Positions 7,778 through 16,805 of a stretch of 64,000 bases of DNA are shown here, one piece after another (the stretch's first letter is position 1; each line of letters opens with the position of its first letter). The DNA is taken from NCBI RefSeq assembly GCF_004307995.1, contig NZ_SIRE01000034.1, forward strand, positions 1 through 64,000. Reading direction: 5' to 3'. This stretch comes from Paenibacillus thalictri. Its GTDB lineage: Bacteria; Bacillota; Bacilli; Paenibacillales; NBRC-103111. Both the position numbers and the translations under genes were made by a program. The notes below the pieces were generated by a model. The model was not told where the DNA came from. It did not search any database and saw nothing but the letters and a program-made list of their open reading frames with translations.

Positions 7778-8101
7778 TTACTCTCCGGAATCGTCTTCCC
7801 AGCTTTCGGTATGTGTTTCGTGATCCCCTGGATATTCCCGCGGCATATCGGCGTGCAGCTCGCGATTTTCATAGGTGAAGGCGCTTTGTGGACGCTGTTC
7901 CGGGCGCCACGGAGAGCTTTTGCCAAGCATATCGCTCACCAGATCGGAGCCGTAAGGACCTTCGGGGAACTCTTCCGGCGCCAAATCGTTGCGCTGCGAT
8001 TCCACTGTCGACAGATCGGTATAGCTGTCTTCGGCTTCGGGGGCATAGCTTTTCCGCACTTTGGTGACGCGTTCATCAAGCTGGTTATTATCTATATCCA
8101 T
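7778..8101 (-). CDS. Conserved hypothetical acidic protein
   Basis: A 107-residue hydrophilic, strongly acidic protein (MDIDNNQLDERVTKVRKSY...) with a Pro-rich middle (LAPEEFPEGPYGS) and an Asp/Glu/His-rich tail. It has no membrane segment, signal peptide or recognisable domain. The start at 8101 has AGGAGG six bases upstream, which makes it a real gene. It is divergent from the HRDC gene. The 258 bases between ilvD and this gene hold only the ilvD terminator. I do not recognise a function. Confidence 0.6.
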   Translation of the reverse strand: MDIDNNQLDERVTKVRKSYAPEAEDSYTDLSTVESQRNDLAPEEFPEGPYGSDLVSDMLGKSSPWRPEQRPQSAFTYENRELHADMPREYPGDHETHTESWEDDSGE

Positions 8102-8217
8102 ATTATTCCTCCTGCGTTGGTATGTTTCCATGCCATTTGTTCAGCTTTATCCGTGCTTCCCCACATTTTGCCCCGTGCTTGGCGCTCTTATCCAGCGCTG
8201 CCGCCCTTACATTCGGC

Positions 8218-8247
8218 TTGATTTCTGCAGCTTATCCATGATAAAAT
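8218..8247 (+). promoter_or_regulatory. Sigma-A-type promoter upstream of HRDC gene
   Basis: TTGATT (8218-8223) and TAAAAT (8242-8247) are 18 bases apart. A strong terminator follows within 70 bases, before the HRDC start codon. Confidence 0.55.
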
Positions 8248-8270
8248 GGAATTAATTTCAAACAAGCGGG

Positions 8271-8313
8271 GAAGCACCTCTCTACCTTTAACGGGTCGGG
8301 GAGGTGCTTTTTT
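8271..8313 (+). terminator. Terminator hairpin inside the HRDC-gene leader
   Basis: GAAGCACCTC pairs with GAGGTGCTTTTTT. No plus-strand gene ends upstream, so it either ends a short RNA started at the promoter 8218-8247 or attenuates the HRDC gene. Confidence 0.7.
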
Positions 8314-8353
8314 GCGTTTGAAATAACCAATATCGAAGGGGAGGCGTTATGAA

Positions 8354-9367
8354 ATGAACGTGATTTTTTTGACCACACTGGAAAAAAAGACCGCCGAAGA
8401 CCGCGTCAGAACCGCCATTTTAACTGTAGCCGAGCAAAAGGGTGAATGGCAAGTGTCATGGAGCGAAGCGCCCGAAGAAGGAAAAGTAAGGCAAAGCAGC
8501 TGGTATGAAGGACGCAGCTGGGAAGAGATGATGAGCCAATTCCGCCAAAATCTGCGAAGCAAACAATCCGAAGGGTTCCGTTTCCTCATCGATGCGGTAT
8601 CCGCAGATCCGCTTGAGCTGTTTGGCGGAAAATATATACAATCGCTTATACTGCAATATTACAGTGAGCAGATCAGCCATGACGAGTTGTATGAACAGCT
8701 GAAGGCATGGCGCCGCGAGCAATCGGCCAAGGAAGGAAAGTCGCCTTTTATTGTCGCATCGAATAAGCTGCTCAAGATGGTCAGCGCATTTATCCCGCAT
8801 ACGGCGGCGGAACTGGCGCAGTTGCCTGGATTTGGCGAGAACAAACTGAAACTTTATGGGGAGGCGATGCTTGGGATCACGCGTCAATTCCCGCGGGAAA
8901 GCGAATTTCCGCTTACTTGGGTAGAGCATGTCATTCACCGTACGGATTTTGCCGTTTGGCTGCAGCGGCAGAAGGAGGAGAAACGCCAGGCCGATCAACA
9001 GAAGCAGGAGACCAAGCTGCGGCTTCTCCAAGGCGTGTCCGAAGGAGTGGACATTACCCACTTGATGAAACAAACGTCGCTGAAGCGCAGGGAGGTCGTA
9101 ACTTGGGTCGAGGAGTTGGATGGCGAGGGTTATGACATGGGCCCGCTGCTTGAAGCCGAGCTGAAGACGGTGTCCCAGGACGAAATCGAGCAGGCGCTTG
9201 ACGCTTTCGCAAAGCTGGGGGACCGCTATCTGAAACCGGTGCTTGAGGCGATCGTTAGACCGGCCGAGATGAAATCGAAGGACCTCGACCGCACATACGA
9301 ATGGCTTCGCCTGCTGCGGCTCCGTTTCCGCAAGCAAAAAAGCCTCGACATCGTCGAGGCGGGGTAA
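8354..9367 (+). CDS. HRDC-domain protein with RecQ-like C-terminal helices
   Basis: A 337-residue protein. An HRDC domain spans about residues 110-195 (YEQLKAWRREQSAKEG...PGFGENKLKLYGEAML), the nucleic-acid-binding module found at the C-terminus of RecQ helicases and in RNase D. After a charged linker rich in Glu/Lys/Gln (200-225), a helical region with GVDITHLMKQTSLKRREVV resembles the helix-turn-helix found at RecQ C-termini. No helicase or nuclease motor motif is present, so it is a free-standing nucleic-acid-binding protein of unknown role. The N-terminal 100 residues are unassigned. The leader contains a promoter and a terminator. Confidence 0.75.
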   Translation: MNVIFLTTLEKKTAEDRVRTAILTVAEQKGEWQVSWSEAPEEGKVRQSSWYEGRSWEEMMSQFRQNLRSKQSEGFRFLIDAVSADPLELFGGKYIQSLILQYYSEQISHDELYEQLKAWRREQSAKEGKSPFIVASNKLLKMVSAFIPHTAAELAQLPGFGENKLKLYGEAMLGITRQFPRESEFPLTWVEHVIHRTDFAVWLQRQKEEKRQADQQKQETKLRLLQGVSEGVDITHLMKQTSLKRREVVTWVEELDGEGYDMGPLLEAELKTVSQDEIEQALDAFAKLGDRYLKPVLEAIVRPAEMKSKDLDRTYEWLRLLRLRFRKQKSLDIVEAG

Positions 9368-9430
9368 GGCGGATTTTCGCCTTGCACGGTTCATTTCCGC
9401 ACTGGTGTGACGGAACGTGATAACGCAATC

Positions 9431-10366
9431 TTACAGCCAATCTTTTTTACGGAATACAAGCAGCATCGTAAGACCTACCAAGATCATAAAAATCAGGATG
9501 GCTACGCCGCCGTATTCCCAATGCAATCCGGGAATATATTCGAAGTTCATTCCATAGATGCCGGTAATGAAGGTCAGCGGCATGAATATCGTCGTCAGCG
9601 CCGTAAATATCCGCATGATTTCGTTCGCGCGGTTGGCGACGCTGGACTGGTATGCTTCTCGCAAGTTGCCCATCAGGTCGCGGAACGTATCAAACGTTTC
9701 CGCGATCTTAATCGCATTTTCGTAAATATCGCCGAAATATTTTTTGAGCGGCTCGCTAATCAGCCGCAGTTCCTTTTTGTTTAACGCGGCGAGCACCTCG
9801 CGCTGAGGGACTAGCACCTTTTTCAACCATAAGATTTCGCTTCGCAAGCCGATAATTTCGTGCAGGTGCGATTTTTTCGTGTGGACCAGAATGTCTTCTT
9901 CAAGTTTCTCGATTTTGGCTTCGATACGGTCCGCTACGATCGTATAATTGTCGACAACCAAATCGATCAAGTGATACAGAAAATAATCGGGAGCGGAGAT
10001 TTCTTCTTCCCACAGAATCGGCTTTAAAGTCCGGATTTCGTTGATTTTCTGTCTTGTTACCGTAATAATGTAGTGTTTCCCGAGAAAAATGTTCAGCGAC
10101 CGCAAGAAAATTTCTTCATCGTCAAACCGGATGCTGTTCATGACGATGAAATAATGCGAATCGTAAATTTCAATTTTCGGACGCTGCTCCTCTTCCATCA
10201 AGCAGTCTTCAACGGCCAAATCGTGCAGATGAAAAAGCGGCTGCAGGATGCTTAAGTCCTCCACGCGCGCGTCAATCCAGTAAAAACCGGAAACGGGTTG
10301 GGTAATCGTTTGGGTAATATCGTCAATAATTGTAAAAATGCCGTTTTGCACCAAGCGTGCCTTCAT
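9431..10366 (-). CDS. corA: CorA-family magnesium transporter
   Basis: A 311-residue 2-TM-GxN channel protein. A cytoplasmic alpha/beta domain runs to about residue 240. TM1 follows, ending in the selectivity motif YGMNFEYIP, and TM2 (VAILIFMILVGLTMLLVF) leads to the positively charged tail RKKDWL. The family forms pentamers that admit Mg2+, also Co2+ or Ni2+. The start at 10366 sits behind AAAGGGTG; a GTG three codons upstream overlaps that site. The gene is convergent with the HRDC gene. Confidence 0.92.
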   Translation of the reverse strand: MKARLVQNGIFTIIDDITQTITQPVSGFYWIDARVEDLSILQPLFHLHDLAVEDCLMEEEQRPKIEIYDSHYFIVMNSIRFDDEEIFLRSLNIFLGKHYIITVTRQKINEIRTLKPILWEEEISAPDYFLYHLIDLVVDNYTIVADRIEAKIEKLEEDILVHTKKSHLHEIIGLRSEILWLKKVLVPQREVLAALNKKELRLISEPLKKYFGDIYENAIKIAETFDTFRDLMGNLREAYQSSVANRANEIMRIFTALTTIFMPLTFITGIYGMNFEYIPGLHWEYGGVAILIFMILVGLTMLLVFRKKDWL

Positions 10367-10707
10367 CTGTCTCACCCTTTCGGTTCAAGGGAAAGCAGCC
10401 GGCATCCCGCTATGATTTGGTGCCCACCACCATAGTACGAGCCGACTGGAATCCCATTACCATATAAAATTGTCTTTTTTGGTATTGGCTACTCCTACTT
10501 CGGTCCCCGTCCATTCGCGGCTGTGCACCTCATTTTCTTTATAAAGTGGCTAATACTTGTCTAGTATATACCTTCATTTTCCACACTTCAATAATAAAAT
10601 ATGCCAGTTCGCTCCCGGGGTGAAAGATAGATTTTGCGGCCTGCGGAGCGGGTTTTTATGTTTTTGCAAAAGCCTGCCGCGGATGCGTTTTCACCTCAGT
10701 TTACCGC
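10367..10707. other. Intergenic region upstream of corA
   Basis: About 340 bases of AT-rich sequence between divergent corA and the S-box promoter. It should hold the corA promoter. I see no gene, strong hairpin or repeat in it. Confidence 0.4.
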
Positions 10708-10736
10708 TTGACGGAACGCCGGTTTTCGATTACATT
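10708..10736 (+). promoter_or_regulatory. Sigma-A promoter of the methionine operon
   Basis: TTGACG (10708-10713) and TACATT (10731-10736) are 17 bases apart, placing the start a few bases before the S-box. Confidence 0.7.
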
Positions 10737-10764
10737 ATTAATAACAATTTCATATTGTTTGGAG

Positions 10765-10887
10765 CTCTTATCAAGAGTAGGTGGAGGGACTAGCCCTATG
10801 ATACCCGGCAACCGACAATCCTTTTCGTTCGGAAAGGAAAGCACGGTGCTAATTCTTGCGGAAGCGTAAGCTTCTGGGAGATGAGAG
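10765..10887 (+). ncRNA. SAM-I (S-box) riboswitch
   Basis: The consensus blocks are in order: CTCTTATCAAGAG, GGTGGAGGGACTAGCCC, GATACCCGGCAACCG, a variable arm (CCTTTTCGTTCGGAAAGG), GCACGGTGCTAATTC, and the closing GAGATGAGAG that pairs with CTCTTAT as P1. S-boxes turn off methionine genes when S-adenosylmethionine is bound. A terminator lies 28 bases downstream, then metA. Confidence 0.97.
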
Positions 10888-10914
10888 AGGACAATTTGTT
10901 GCGTTACGCAGACA

Positions 10915-10947
10915 AAACCTTTCTTGAGCCCTGAGGAAGGTTTTTTT
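10915..10947 (+). terminator. S-box expression-platform terminator
   Basis: AAAACCTTTC pairs with GAAGGTTTTTTT; it forms when SAM is bound and P1 is stable. Confidence 0.85.
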
Positions 10948-11008
10948 ATGTTCCTCGGGCGAGCGCTCCTGATTTAGAATCATTAAACTCAAACGAGGAG
11001 TGAGTGGG

Positions 11009-11935
11009 ATGCCGATTAAAATTCCGGATCATTTGCCTGCAAAAGAAATATTGAGTGGGGAAAACATTTTTGTGATGGATGAGTCTATCGCCTTTCATCA
11101 AGATATCCGTCCGCTGCGGATCGCCATACTGAATTTAATGCCAACCAAAGAAACGACCGAAACGCAAATATTGCGATTGCTGGGCAATACGGCGCTGCAA
11201 GTGGAGTTTGTGCTGCTGCATCCGAAGACCCATACATCGAAAAATACGTCTGCCGAGCATCTGCAGCAGTTTTATAAAACGTTCGACGATGTGAAATACG
11301 AAAGGTTTGACGGCATGATTATTACCGGCGCGCCGGTTGAAACGCTTGATTTTGAAGATGTATATTATTGGGAGGAACTACAGCAAATTATGGAGTGGAG
11401 CAATCACAACGTGACCTCTACTTTCCATATTTGCTGGGCGGCGCAAGCCGGGCTGTACCATCATTTCGGCGTGCCGAAGCACCCGCTGCCTGAAAAAATG
11501 TTCGGCGTTTTCCCGCATTATATTTCCAAGCCAAATGTGAAGCTGCTGCGCGGTTTTGACGAGACGTTTTTTGCTCCGCAATCGCGTCATACGGAAGTGC
11601 GCAGGGAAGATATCGAGAAGGTGCAGGGGCTGGAAATTTGGTCCGAATCCGAGGATTCCGGCGTTTATATCGCCGCTTCCAGCGACGGCAAGCATATTTT
11701 CGTAACCGGCCATTCCGAATACGATGCGTGTACACTGAAATACGAATACGACCGGGACATTAACAAAGGCATGGACGTTGCAGTACCGAAAAATTATTAC
11801 CCGAACGACGATCCAAGCAGGAATCCGCTTGTTACTTGGCGGGCTCATGCCAACCTGCTGTTCTCGAACTGGCTTAACTATTATGTATACCAAGAAACGC
11901 CTTACGATCTGTACAAAGGAGAATTCGTTATATGA
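11009..11935 (+). CDS. metA: Homoserine O-acetyltransferase (MetA type)
   Basis: A 308-residue MetA-fold acyltransferase that activates homoserine for methionine synthesis. The nucleophile is Cys142 in FHICWAAQAG, and the His/Glu partners lie in FVTGHSEYD. Residue 111 is Glu (ITGAPVE). In the MetA family Glu at this position goes with acetyl-CoA use and Gly, as in E. coli, with succinyl-CoA, so O-acetylhomoserine is predicted. The start at 11009 has GAGGAG upstream. The stop overlaps the metI start (ATGA), so the two are translationally coupled. Confidence 0.95.
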   Translation: MPIKIPDHLPAKEILSGENIFVMDESIAFHQDIRPLRIAILNLMPTKETTETQILRLLGNTALQVEFVLLHPKTHTSKNTSAEHLQQFYKTFDDVKYERFDGMIITGAPVETLDFEDVYYWEELQQIMEWSNHNVTSTFHICWAAQAGLYHHFGVPKHPLPEKMFGVFPHYISKPNVKLLRGFDETFFAPQSRHTEVRREDIEKVQGLEIWSESEDSGVYIAASSDGKHIFVTGHSEYDACTLKYEYDRDINKGMDVAVPKNYYPNDDPSRNPLVTWRAHANLLFSNWLNYYVYQETPYDLYKGEFVI

Positions 11936-13122
11936 CTTTGAAGGAAAACCTGCAAGGCTTAACTATCGAAAGCAGACTCGCGCAAATCGGCTCCCAATCG
12001 GAGCCGGTTACCGGGGCTGTCAGCTTCCCGGTTTACCAGGCGACGGCGTTCCGTCATCCGAAGCTGGGACAAAGCACCGGCTTCGATTATTCGCGTACGA
12101 AAAACCCGACCCGCGCTGTCTTGGAAGAAGCGATCGCGGATTTGGAGTCCGGCGATGCCGGTTTTGCCTGCAGTTCGGGCATGGCAGCGCTGCAAACGAT
12201 TTTTGCTTTGTTCAGCCAAGGCGATCATCTGATCGTCTCGCTGGATCTGTACGGCGGCACTTACCGGCTGCTGGAGCGCATTATGTCCCGGTTTGGCGTC
12301 ACCGCCACTTATGTCGATACGAACGATTTGGACGCGCTCGAATCAAATTGTAAACCAAACACCAAGGCGATCCTGATCGAAACGCCGACCAACCCGCTGA
12401 TGATGGTCACCGATTTGGAGCTTGTATGCGGCTGGGCCCAAAAGAAAGGTATTTTGTCCATCGTCGACAACACGCTGCTGACGCCGTTTTTTCAGCGTCC
12501 GATCGAGCTTGGCGCCGATATCGTCGTTCACAGCGCGACCAAATATCTCGGCGGCCACAACGACGTGCTTGCCGGCCTGATCGTGACCAAAGGCAAAGAG
12601 CTTTCCGAGCAGATGGCGTTTCTGCATAACTCCATCGGTGCGGTGTTGAACCCGCAGGACAGCTGGCTGCTGATGCGCGGCATGAAGACATTGGCCATCC
12701 GGATGGAGCGCCATCAGTTAAACGCGACCCAAATCGCTCAGTTCCTGGAGCAGCATCCACAGGTTGAACAGGTATATTATCCTGCGCTGCCGACCCATCC
12801 GGGACATGAGATTCAGAATAAACAATCGTCCGGCAATACCGGCATTTTCTCTTTTAAAATGAAAGACGCCCGCTATATCGAGCCGATTCTCCGTCACATC
12901 CAGCTGATCGCTTTCGCCGAAAGCTTGGGCGGCGTAGAATCGCTGATGACTTACCCGGCCGTGCAGACGCATGCCGACATTCCTGAAGAAATCCGCCGCC
13001 AAGTCGGCGTGGACGATAAGCTGCTGCGTTATTCGGTAGGCATTGAGCACGTGGACGATCTGATTGCCGATTTGGCCCGCGCCATCGAGCTTGCTCAAGC
13101 GGAGCTGGAAGGAGGCCGTTAA
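11932..13122 (+). CDS. metI: Cystathionine gamma-synthase / O-acetylhomoserine thiolyase (MetI)
   Basis: A 396-residue PLP enzyme of the Cys/Met metabolism family. The Schiff-base lysine is in HSATKYLGGHND, and FDYSRTKNPTR and SGMAALQTI are the family's cofactor and substrate loops. It follows metA with a 4 base overlap and precedes metC, the order of the Bacillus metI-metC pair. It joins O-acetylhomoserine with cysteine, and in Bacillus also with sulfide. It is about 40 percent alike with the downstream paralogue by eye; the gene order is the main reason for choosing MetI over MetC. Confidence 0.9.
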   Translation: MTLKENLQGLTIESRLAQIGSQSEPVTGAVSFPVYQATAFRHPKLGQSTGFDYSRTKNPTRAVLEEAIADLESGDAGFACSSGMAALQTIFALFSQGDHLIVSLDLYGGTYRLLERIMSRFGVTATYVDTNDLDALESNCKPNTKAILIETPTNPLMMVTDLELVCGWAQKKGILSIVDNTLLTPFFQRPIELGADIVVHSATKYLGGHNDVLAGLIVTKGKELSEQMAFLHNSIGAVLNPQDSWLLMRGMKTLAIRMERHQLNATQIAQFLEQHPQVEQVYYPALPTHPGHEIQNKQSSGNTGIFSFKMKDARYIEPILRHIQLIAFAESLGGVESLMTYPAVQTHADIPEEIRRQVGVDDKLLRYSVGIEHVDDLIADLARAIELAQAELEGGR

Positions 13123-13127
13123 AAGCG

Positions 13128-14285
13128 ATGTCGGAAGAGACGACAAACAACAAAGATTTTGCGACAAGGCTCATTCATTTCGGTGCAGAAATCGATAAAA
13201 CGACCGGAGCTTCCAGCGTTCCGATTTACCAGGCGTCGACGTTTCATCATTTTGATTTGGAAAACCCTCCCGAGTTTGACTACAGCCGCTCGGGCAATCC
13301 GACCCGTCAGGCGCTTGAAGATTACATAGCGATGCTGGAGGGCGGCGTGCGCGGTTTTGCGTTTGCCTCCGGTATGGCCGCCATCTCTTCGGCATTTATG
13401 ATTTTGTCGGCAGGCGATCATGTGATCTGCACAGAAGACGTGTACGGCGGCACTTACCGGCTGCTGACGACGATCCTGAACCGCATGAACATCGGGACGA
13501 CGTTTGTCGATATGACCGATATCGACGAAGTGAAAGCGGCGCTCAGACCGAATACGAAAGCTGTATTTATCGAGACGCCGTCCAATCCGACTTTGAAAAT
13601 TACGGATATCCGGGAAGTGGCCGAGTGGGCCAAAGAGAACGGTTTGATCACGATGCTGGACAACACGTTTATGACGCCATATCACCAGCGTCCGATCGAA
13701 CACGGCATCGATATCGTGCTGCACAGCGCAACGAAGTTTCTTGGCGGCCACAGCGACGTGTTGGCCGGTCTGGCCGTTGCGGCTAACGAAAGCATGGCTG
13801 TGCGTCTCAAGATGATTCAGAACGGCATGGGCAGCGTGCTGAGCGCTCAGGAGAGCTGGCTGCTGATGCGCGGGATGAAAACGCTGAAGGCGCGGATGGA
13901 AGCGTCTGAAGCTAGCGCCCGCCGTTTGGCGGAGTGGCTGTCGCAGCATCCCGGCATCGACAAGGTATATTATCCCGGCTTAGCGGATCATCCCCGCCGC
14001 GAGGTGCACGAGAAGCAGTCGCTGGGCTACGGCGCTGTTGTATCGTTTGACGTCGGATCGGGTGATAAAGCCAAACAACTGCTTAGCAAGGTGAACATTC
14101 CGCTAGTTGCGGTCAGCTTGGGCGCGGTGGAGAGCATTTTGTCTTATCCGGCGATGATGTCTCACGCTTCCATGCCCCGCGAAGTGCGTTTGGAACGCGG
14201 CATTACCGACGGACTGGTCCGCTATTCGGTAGGGCTTGAGGATATCGGCGATATTATTGCCGATTTGGAGCAAGCGCTGAAATAG
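13128..14285 (+). CDS. metC: Cystathionine beta-lyase
   Basis: A 385-residue PLP enzyme of the same family as metI, with lysine motif HSATKFLGGHSD, FDYSRSGNPTR and SGMAAISSA. It should split cystathionine to homocysteine, completing transsulfuration. Its AAGGAGG ribosome site lies in the last codons of metI, and only five bases separate the two genes. It is the last gene of the S-box operon; a terminator follows at 14348. Beta-lyase and gamma-synthase activities are not separable by motif alone, so the specific call rests on order. Confidence 0.88.
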   Translation: MSEETTNNKDFATRLIHFGAEIDKTTGASSVPIYQASTFHHFDLENPPEFDYSRSGNPTRQALEDYIAMLEGGVRGFAFASGMAAISSAFMILSAGDHVICTEDVYGGTYRLLTTILNRMNIGTTFVDMTDIDEVKAALRPNTKAVFIETPSNPTLKITDIREVAEWAKENGLITMLDNTFMTPYHQRPIEHGIDIVLHSATKFLGGHSDVLAGLAVAANESMAVRLKMIQNGMGSVLSAQESWLLMRGMKTLKARMEASEASARRLAEWLSQHPGIDKVYYPGLADHPRREVHEKQSLGYGAVVSFDVGSGDKAKQLLSKVNIPLVAVSLGAVESILSYPAMMSHASMPREVRLERGITDGLVRYSVGLEDIGDIIADLEQALK

Positions 14286-14347
14286 CAGCCGGTTGATATT
14301 TCAAAGGGAACGAATGCCCGGCTTTGCGGGCTTATATAGTTGAGTAT

Positions 14348-14374
14348 GGCCCATCCTTCGGGGTGGGTCTTTTT
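14348..14374 (+). terminator. Terminator of the met operon
   Basis: GGCCCATCC, a TTCG loop and GGGTGGGTC are followed by TTTTT. Confidence 0.8.
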
Positions 14375-14484
14375 AAAGCAGCCGGGTTTTATAGGATGCT
14401 GTGAAATCAATCACATAGTGACGTATAGGCTCGTTTGTGGTACGATTATAGAATACAATTGAGTGAGGATAGGAGTGCTTGACG

Positions 14485-15630
14485 ATGAGCTTGATCGATC
14501 CGATATTGTCCAAGGCGCTTGCGGGCGAACGCATTGGGCTGGAAGAATGCGTAACGCTGTACGAATCCGATGAGATCGAAAAATTGGGACACACCGCCAA
14601 TCAAATTATGTTGAAGTTGCATCCCGAGCCGATTACGACATTTGTCATCGGACGTAACGTTAACTATACAAATATTTGCGACGTATACTGCCGTTTCTGT
14701 GCGTTTTACCGCGCTCCCGGCTCGAACGAAGGATATGTGCTGCCGGATGAAGTTATTTTTCAAAAAATCCAAGAAACCATTGATGTAGGCGGCACCGAAA
14801 TATTGATGCAGGGCGGCACGAACCCGAATCTGCCGTTTACGTACTACACCAACTTGTTGCGCGAAATCAAAAAGCGCTTCCCGCAAATTACGATGCACTC
14901 GTTTTCCCCGGCGGAGATCATGAAGATGAAGGACGTCTCGGAAGGTTTGTCGCTGGAGGAAGTGATCCGTCAAATTCATGAAGCCGGGCTTGATTCGCTG
15001 CCGGGCGGAGGCGCGGAAATTTTGGATGACCGCACGCGCCGCAAGATCAGCCGTATGAAGGGCTCCTGGCGTGATTGGATGGATGTTATGGAAACAGCGC
15101 ATAAAGTGGGCATGCATACGACCGGGACGATGGTGATCGGTTTCGGCGAATCGATGGAGGAGCGGGCCTTACACATGATCCGCATCCGCGACGCGCAGGA
15201 TGAGTGCATCAAGAACGGCTACAACACGCCGGGTTTCCTTGCTTTTATCCCGTGGACGTTCCAGCCGGACAACACCAACCTGAAAGTCGAACGCAAGCAA
15301 ACGCCGGAGGAATATTTGAAGACGGTGGCGATCGGCCGCATCATGATGGACAATATTCCGCATATGCAGTCATCTTGGGTGACGATGGGACCGGAGGTTG
15401 GCAAGCTGTCGCTGCACTACGGTTGCGACGATTTCGGCAGCACGATGATCGAAGAAAACGTCGTTTCCGCGGCAGGCACTACACACAAGGTCAACATTGG
15501 CTCGACACTGCAAATCATCCGCGAAGCGGGTAAAATCCCGGCGCAGCGCAATACGAAATACGAAACCCTGCGTGTGTTCGACGACGAGTCGGTGACGTCG
15601 GTAGATAATGATTTTGTCATGCAGAACTAA
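14485..15630 (+). CDS. mqnC: Dehypoxanthine futalosine cyclase (radical SAM)
   Basis: A 381-residue radical SAM enzyme. The Fe-S cluster motif is CDVYCRFC (CxxxCxxC), preceded by the NVNYTNIC strand, with GGTEILMQGG downstream and the C-terminal QSSWVTMGPEVGK block typical of MqnC/CofH proteins. MqnC closes the carbocycle in menaquinone synthesis by the futalosine route, which Bacillus subtilis does not use. The start at 14485 has AGGAG upstream. It stands alone here; the other mqn genes are outside the window. Confidence 0.9.
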   Translation: MSLIDPILSKALAGERIGLEECVTLYESDEIEKLGHTANQIMLKLHPEPITTFVIGRNVNYTNICDVYCRFCAFYRAPGSNEGYVLPDEVIFQKIQETIDVGGTEILMQGGTNPNLPFTYYTNLLREIKKRFPQITMHSFSPAEIMKMKDVSEGLSLEEVIRQIHEAGLDSLPGGGAEILDDRTRRKISRMKGSWRDWMDVMETAHKVGMHTTGTMVIGFGESMEERALHMIRIRDAQDECIKNGYNTPGFLAFIPWTFQPDNTNLKVERKQTPEEYLKTVAIGRIMMDNIPHMQSSWVTMGPEVGKLSLHYGCDDFGSTMIEENVVSAAGTTHKVNIGSTLQIIREAGKIPAQRNTKYETLRVFDDESVTSVDNDFVMQN

Positions 15631-15653
15631 TTCTAATGATTATCTTGCTTATT

Positions 15654-15707
15654 AAAGCTTGCCTAAACCTATTCCATTAAAGCGGAGCGGGTTCGGCAAG
15701 CTTTTTT
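15654..15707 (+). terminator. Terminator after mqnC
   Basis: AAAGCTTGCC pairs with GGCAAGCTTTTTT across a 30 base loop. Confidence 0.8.
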
Positions 15708-15822
15708 CTCATGTATGGATGATAGTCTCCTCCCACTCCTGCCAAATTGTTGATTGTATATATGGCACTTGCGAACCATATACTTTATAAGAATCTTTGG
15801 CAGGGCGAAGGGAGTGGGATGC

Positions 15823-16767
15823 ATGAAGCTGTTTACGATCACATTAATGAACTCGGCGGAAGAGACGGCGGAACAATTGCTGAAAAGCATAGAACAATGT
15901 ATCGTTCATTTACATATCAACCTGGACAGCGTTCAACTGGATAAAGTGAATCTGAAAGGTTGCACGCAAATTACGGTATTGGGTGTGCTGCCCTTGTTTC
16001 AGTTGGGGGGACGGACGGACGATATATACCGTAAGGCCGCCGAATGCGTCGCCGAAATGATTGTAAAAGAACAGGAATTGTCGCTGATGGAGGGTCTCAT
16101 TTCCAGCAAATACGGATTTGATCAAGCTGAGGAACAAACGGCGATCATGGCATATTGCCGGCAGATGCTGCAAGGAGATCAAAGCGCCATCGGGTTTGAC
16201 AAATCAACGATACCGCGGCGCATCATGAAACTTACTGATGCGTTGCACCGTTACTTACAGGAGTATACGGATCTCAATGTTCAAGGATTTATCCGGTTTC
16301 GGCTGCCTGATTACATCGATGAGCTAAGAGAAGTCGTGGAATATGCGATTGATGAGTATTTAATGGATAAGCAATATCAGGAATTTATCTCGCTGCTTAA
16401 ATATTTTGTCTACATTCAGGAAGCCAAGATTCCGGTGGCCCATCTTATTCATAACGGAGGTAACGAGTTTACGCTGCTGAATGACGAGTTGGAACCAATC
16501 GATACCGAACATGTCGAAGGTACGGTTACCGTCGAAATGATCGAAAAAGACATTAATTTCGAGAATATGATCGTCAGCACACTCATTACCGTTTCACCAC
16601 AAAAAATTATGATCCACACCCGCGAGCCGGAGGTTCAGGTCATCAGCACCATTATGCAAATCTTTGAAGACCGGACGGAAATTTGCGGATATTGCAAACT
16701 GTGCAAGTCCTTGCTTGGCGAGCCTAAAGCGATCAGCGGAGCTCTGCAATTGGGCGAACAATCTTGA
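15823..16767 (+). CDS. ytxC: Sporulation protein YtxC
   Basis: A 314-residue protein with YtxC-like features: a hydrophilic N-terminal half, the block GFIRFRLPDYIDELREVVEYAIDEY near residues 165-190, and a short C-terminal cysteine motif CGYCKLC. In Bacillus subtilis ytxC is the gene just before thrS, as here, and is linked to sporulation. The biochemical role is unknown. The start at 15823 follows AAGGGAG. The thrS promoter overlaps its stop codon. Confidence 0.8.
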   Translation: MKLFTITLMNSAEETAEQLLKSIEQCIVHLHINLDSVQLDKVNLKGCTQITVLGVLPLFQLGGRTDDIYRKAAECVAEMIVKEQELSLMEGLISSKYGFDQAEEQTAIMAYCRQMLQGDQSAIGFDKSTIPRRIMKLTDALHRYLQEYTDLNVQGFIRFRLPDYIDELREVVEYAIDEYLMDKQYQEFISLLKYFVYIQEAKIPVAHLIHNGGNEFTLLNDELEPIDTEHVEGTVTVEMIEKDINFENMIVSTLITVSPQKIMIHTREPEVQVISTIMQIFEDRTEICGYCKLCKSLLGEPKAISGALQLGEQS

Positions 16768-16792
16768 CATTGGCTGCGCAGGTTATTATGAT
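16764..16792 (+). promoter_or_regulatory. Sigma-A promoter of thrS
   Basis: TTGACA (16764-16769) and TATGAT (16787-16792) are 17 bases apart. The -35 overlaps the ytxC stop codon. Confidence 0.8.
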
Positions 16793-16805
16793 AATGAAAT
16801 AAGGC

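Noticed and set aside
7591..7878. A plus-strand 95-codon frame between ilvD and the acidic protein
   Set aside because: It is antisense to the acidic protein gene with a good ribosome site, and has no motif.
10367..10764. Second riboswitch near corA (magnesium M-box)
   Set aside because: I looked for an M-box on the corA side and saw no matching sequence or terminator.
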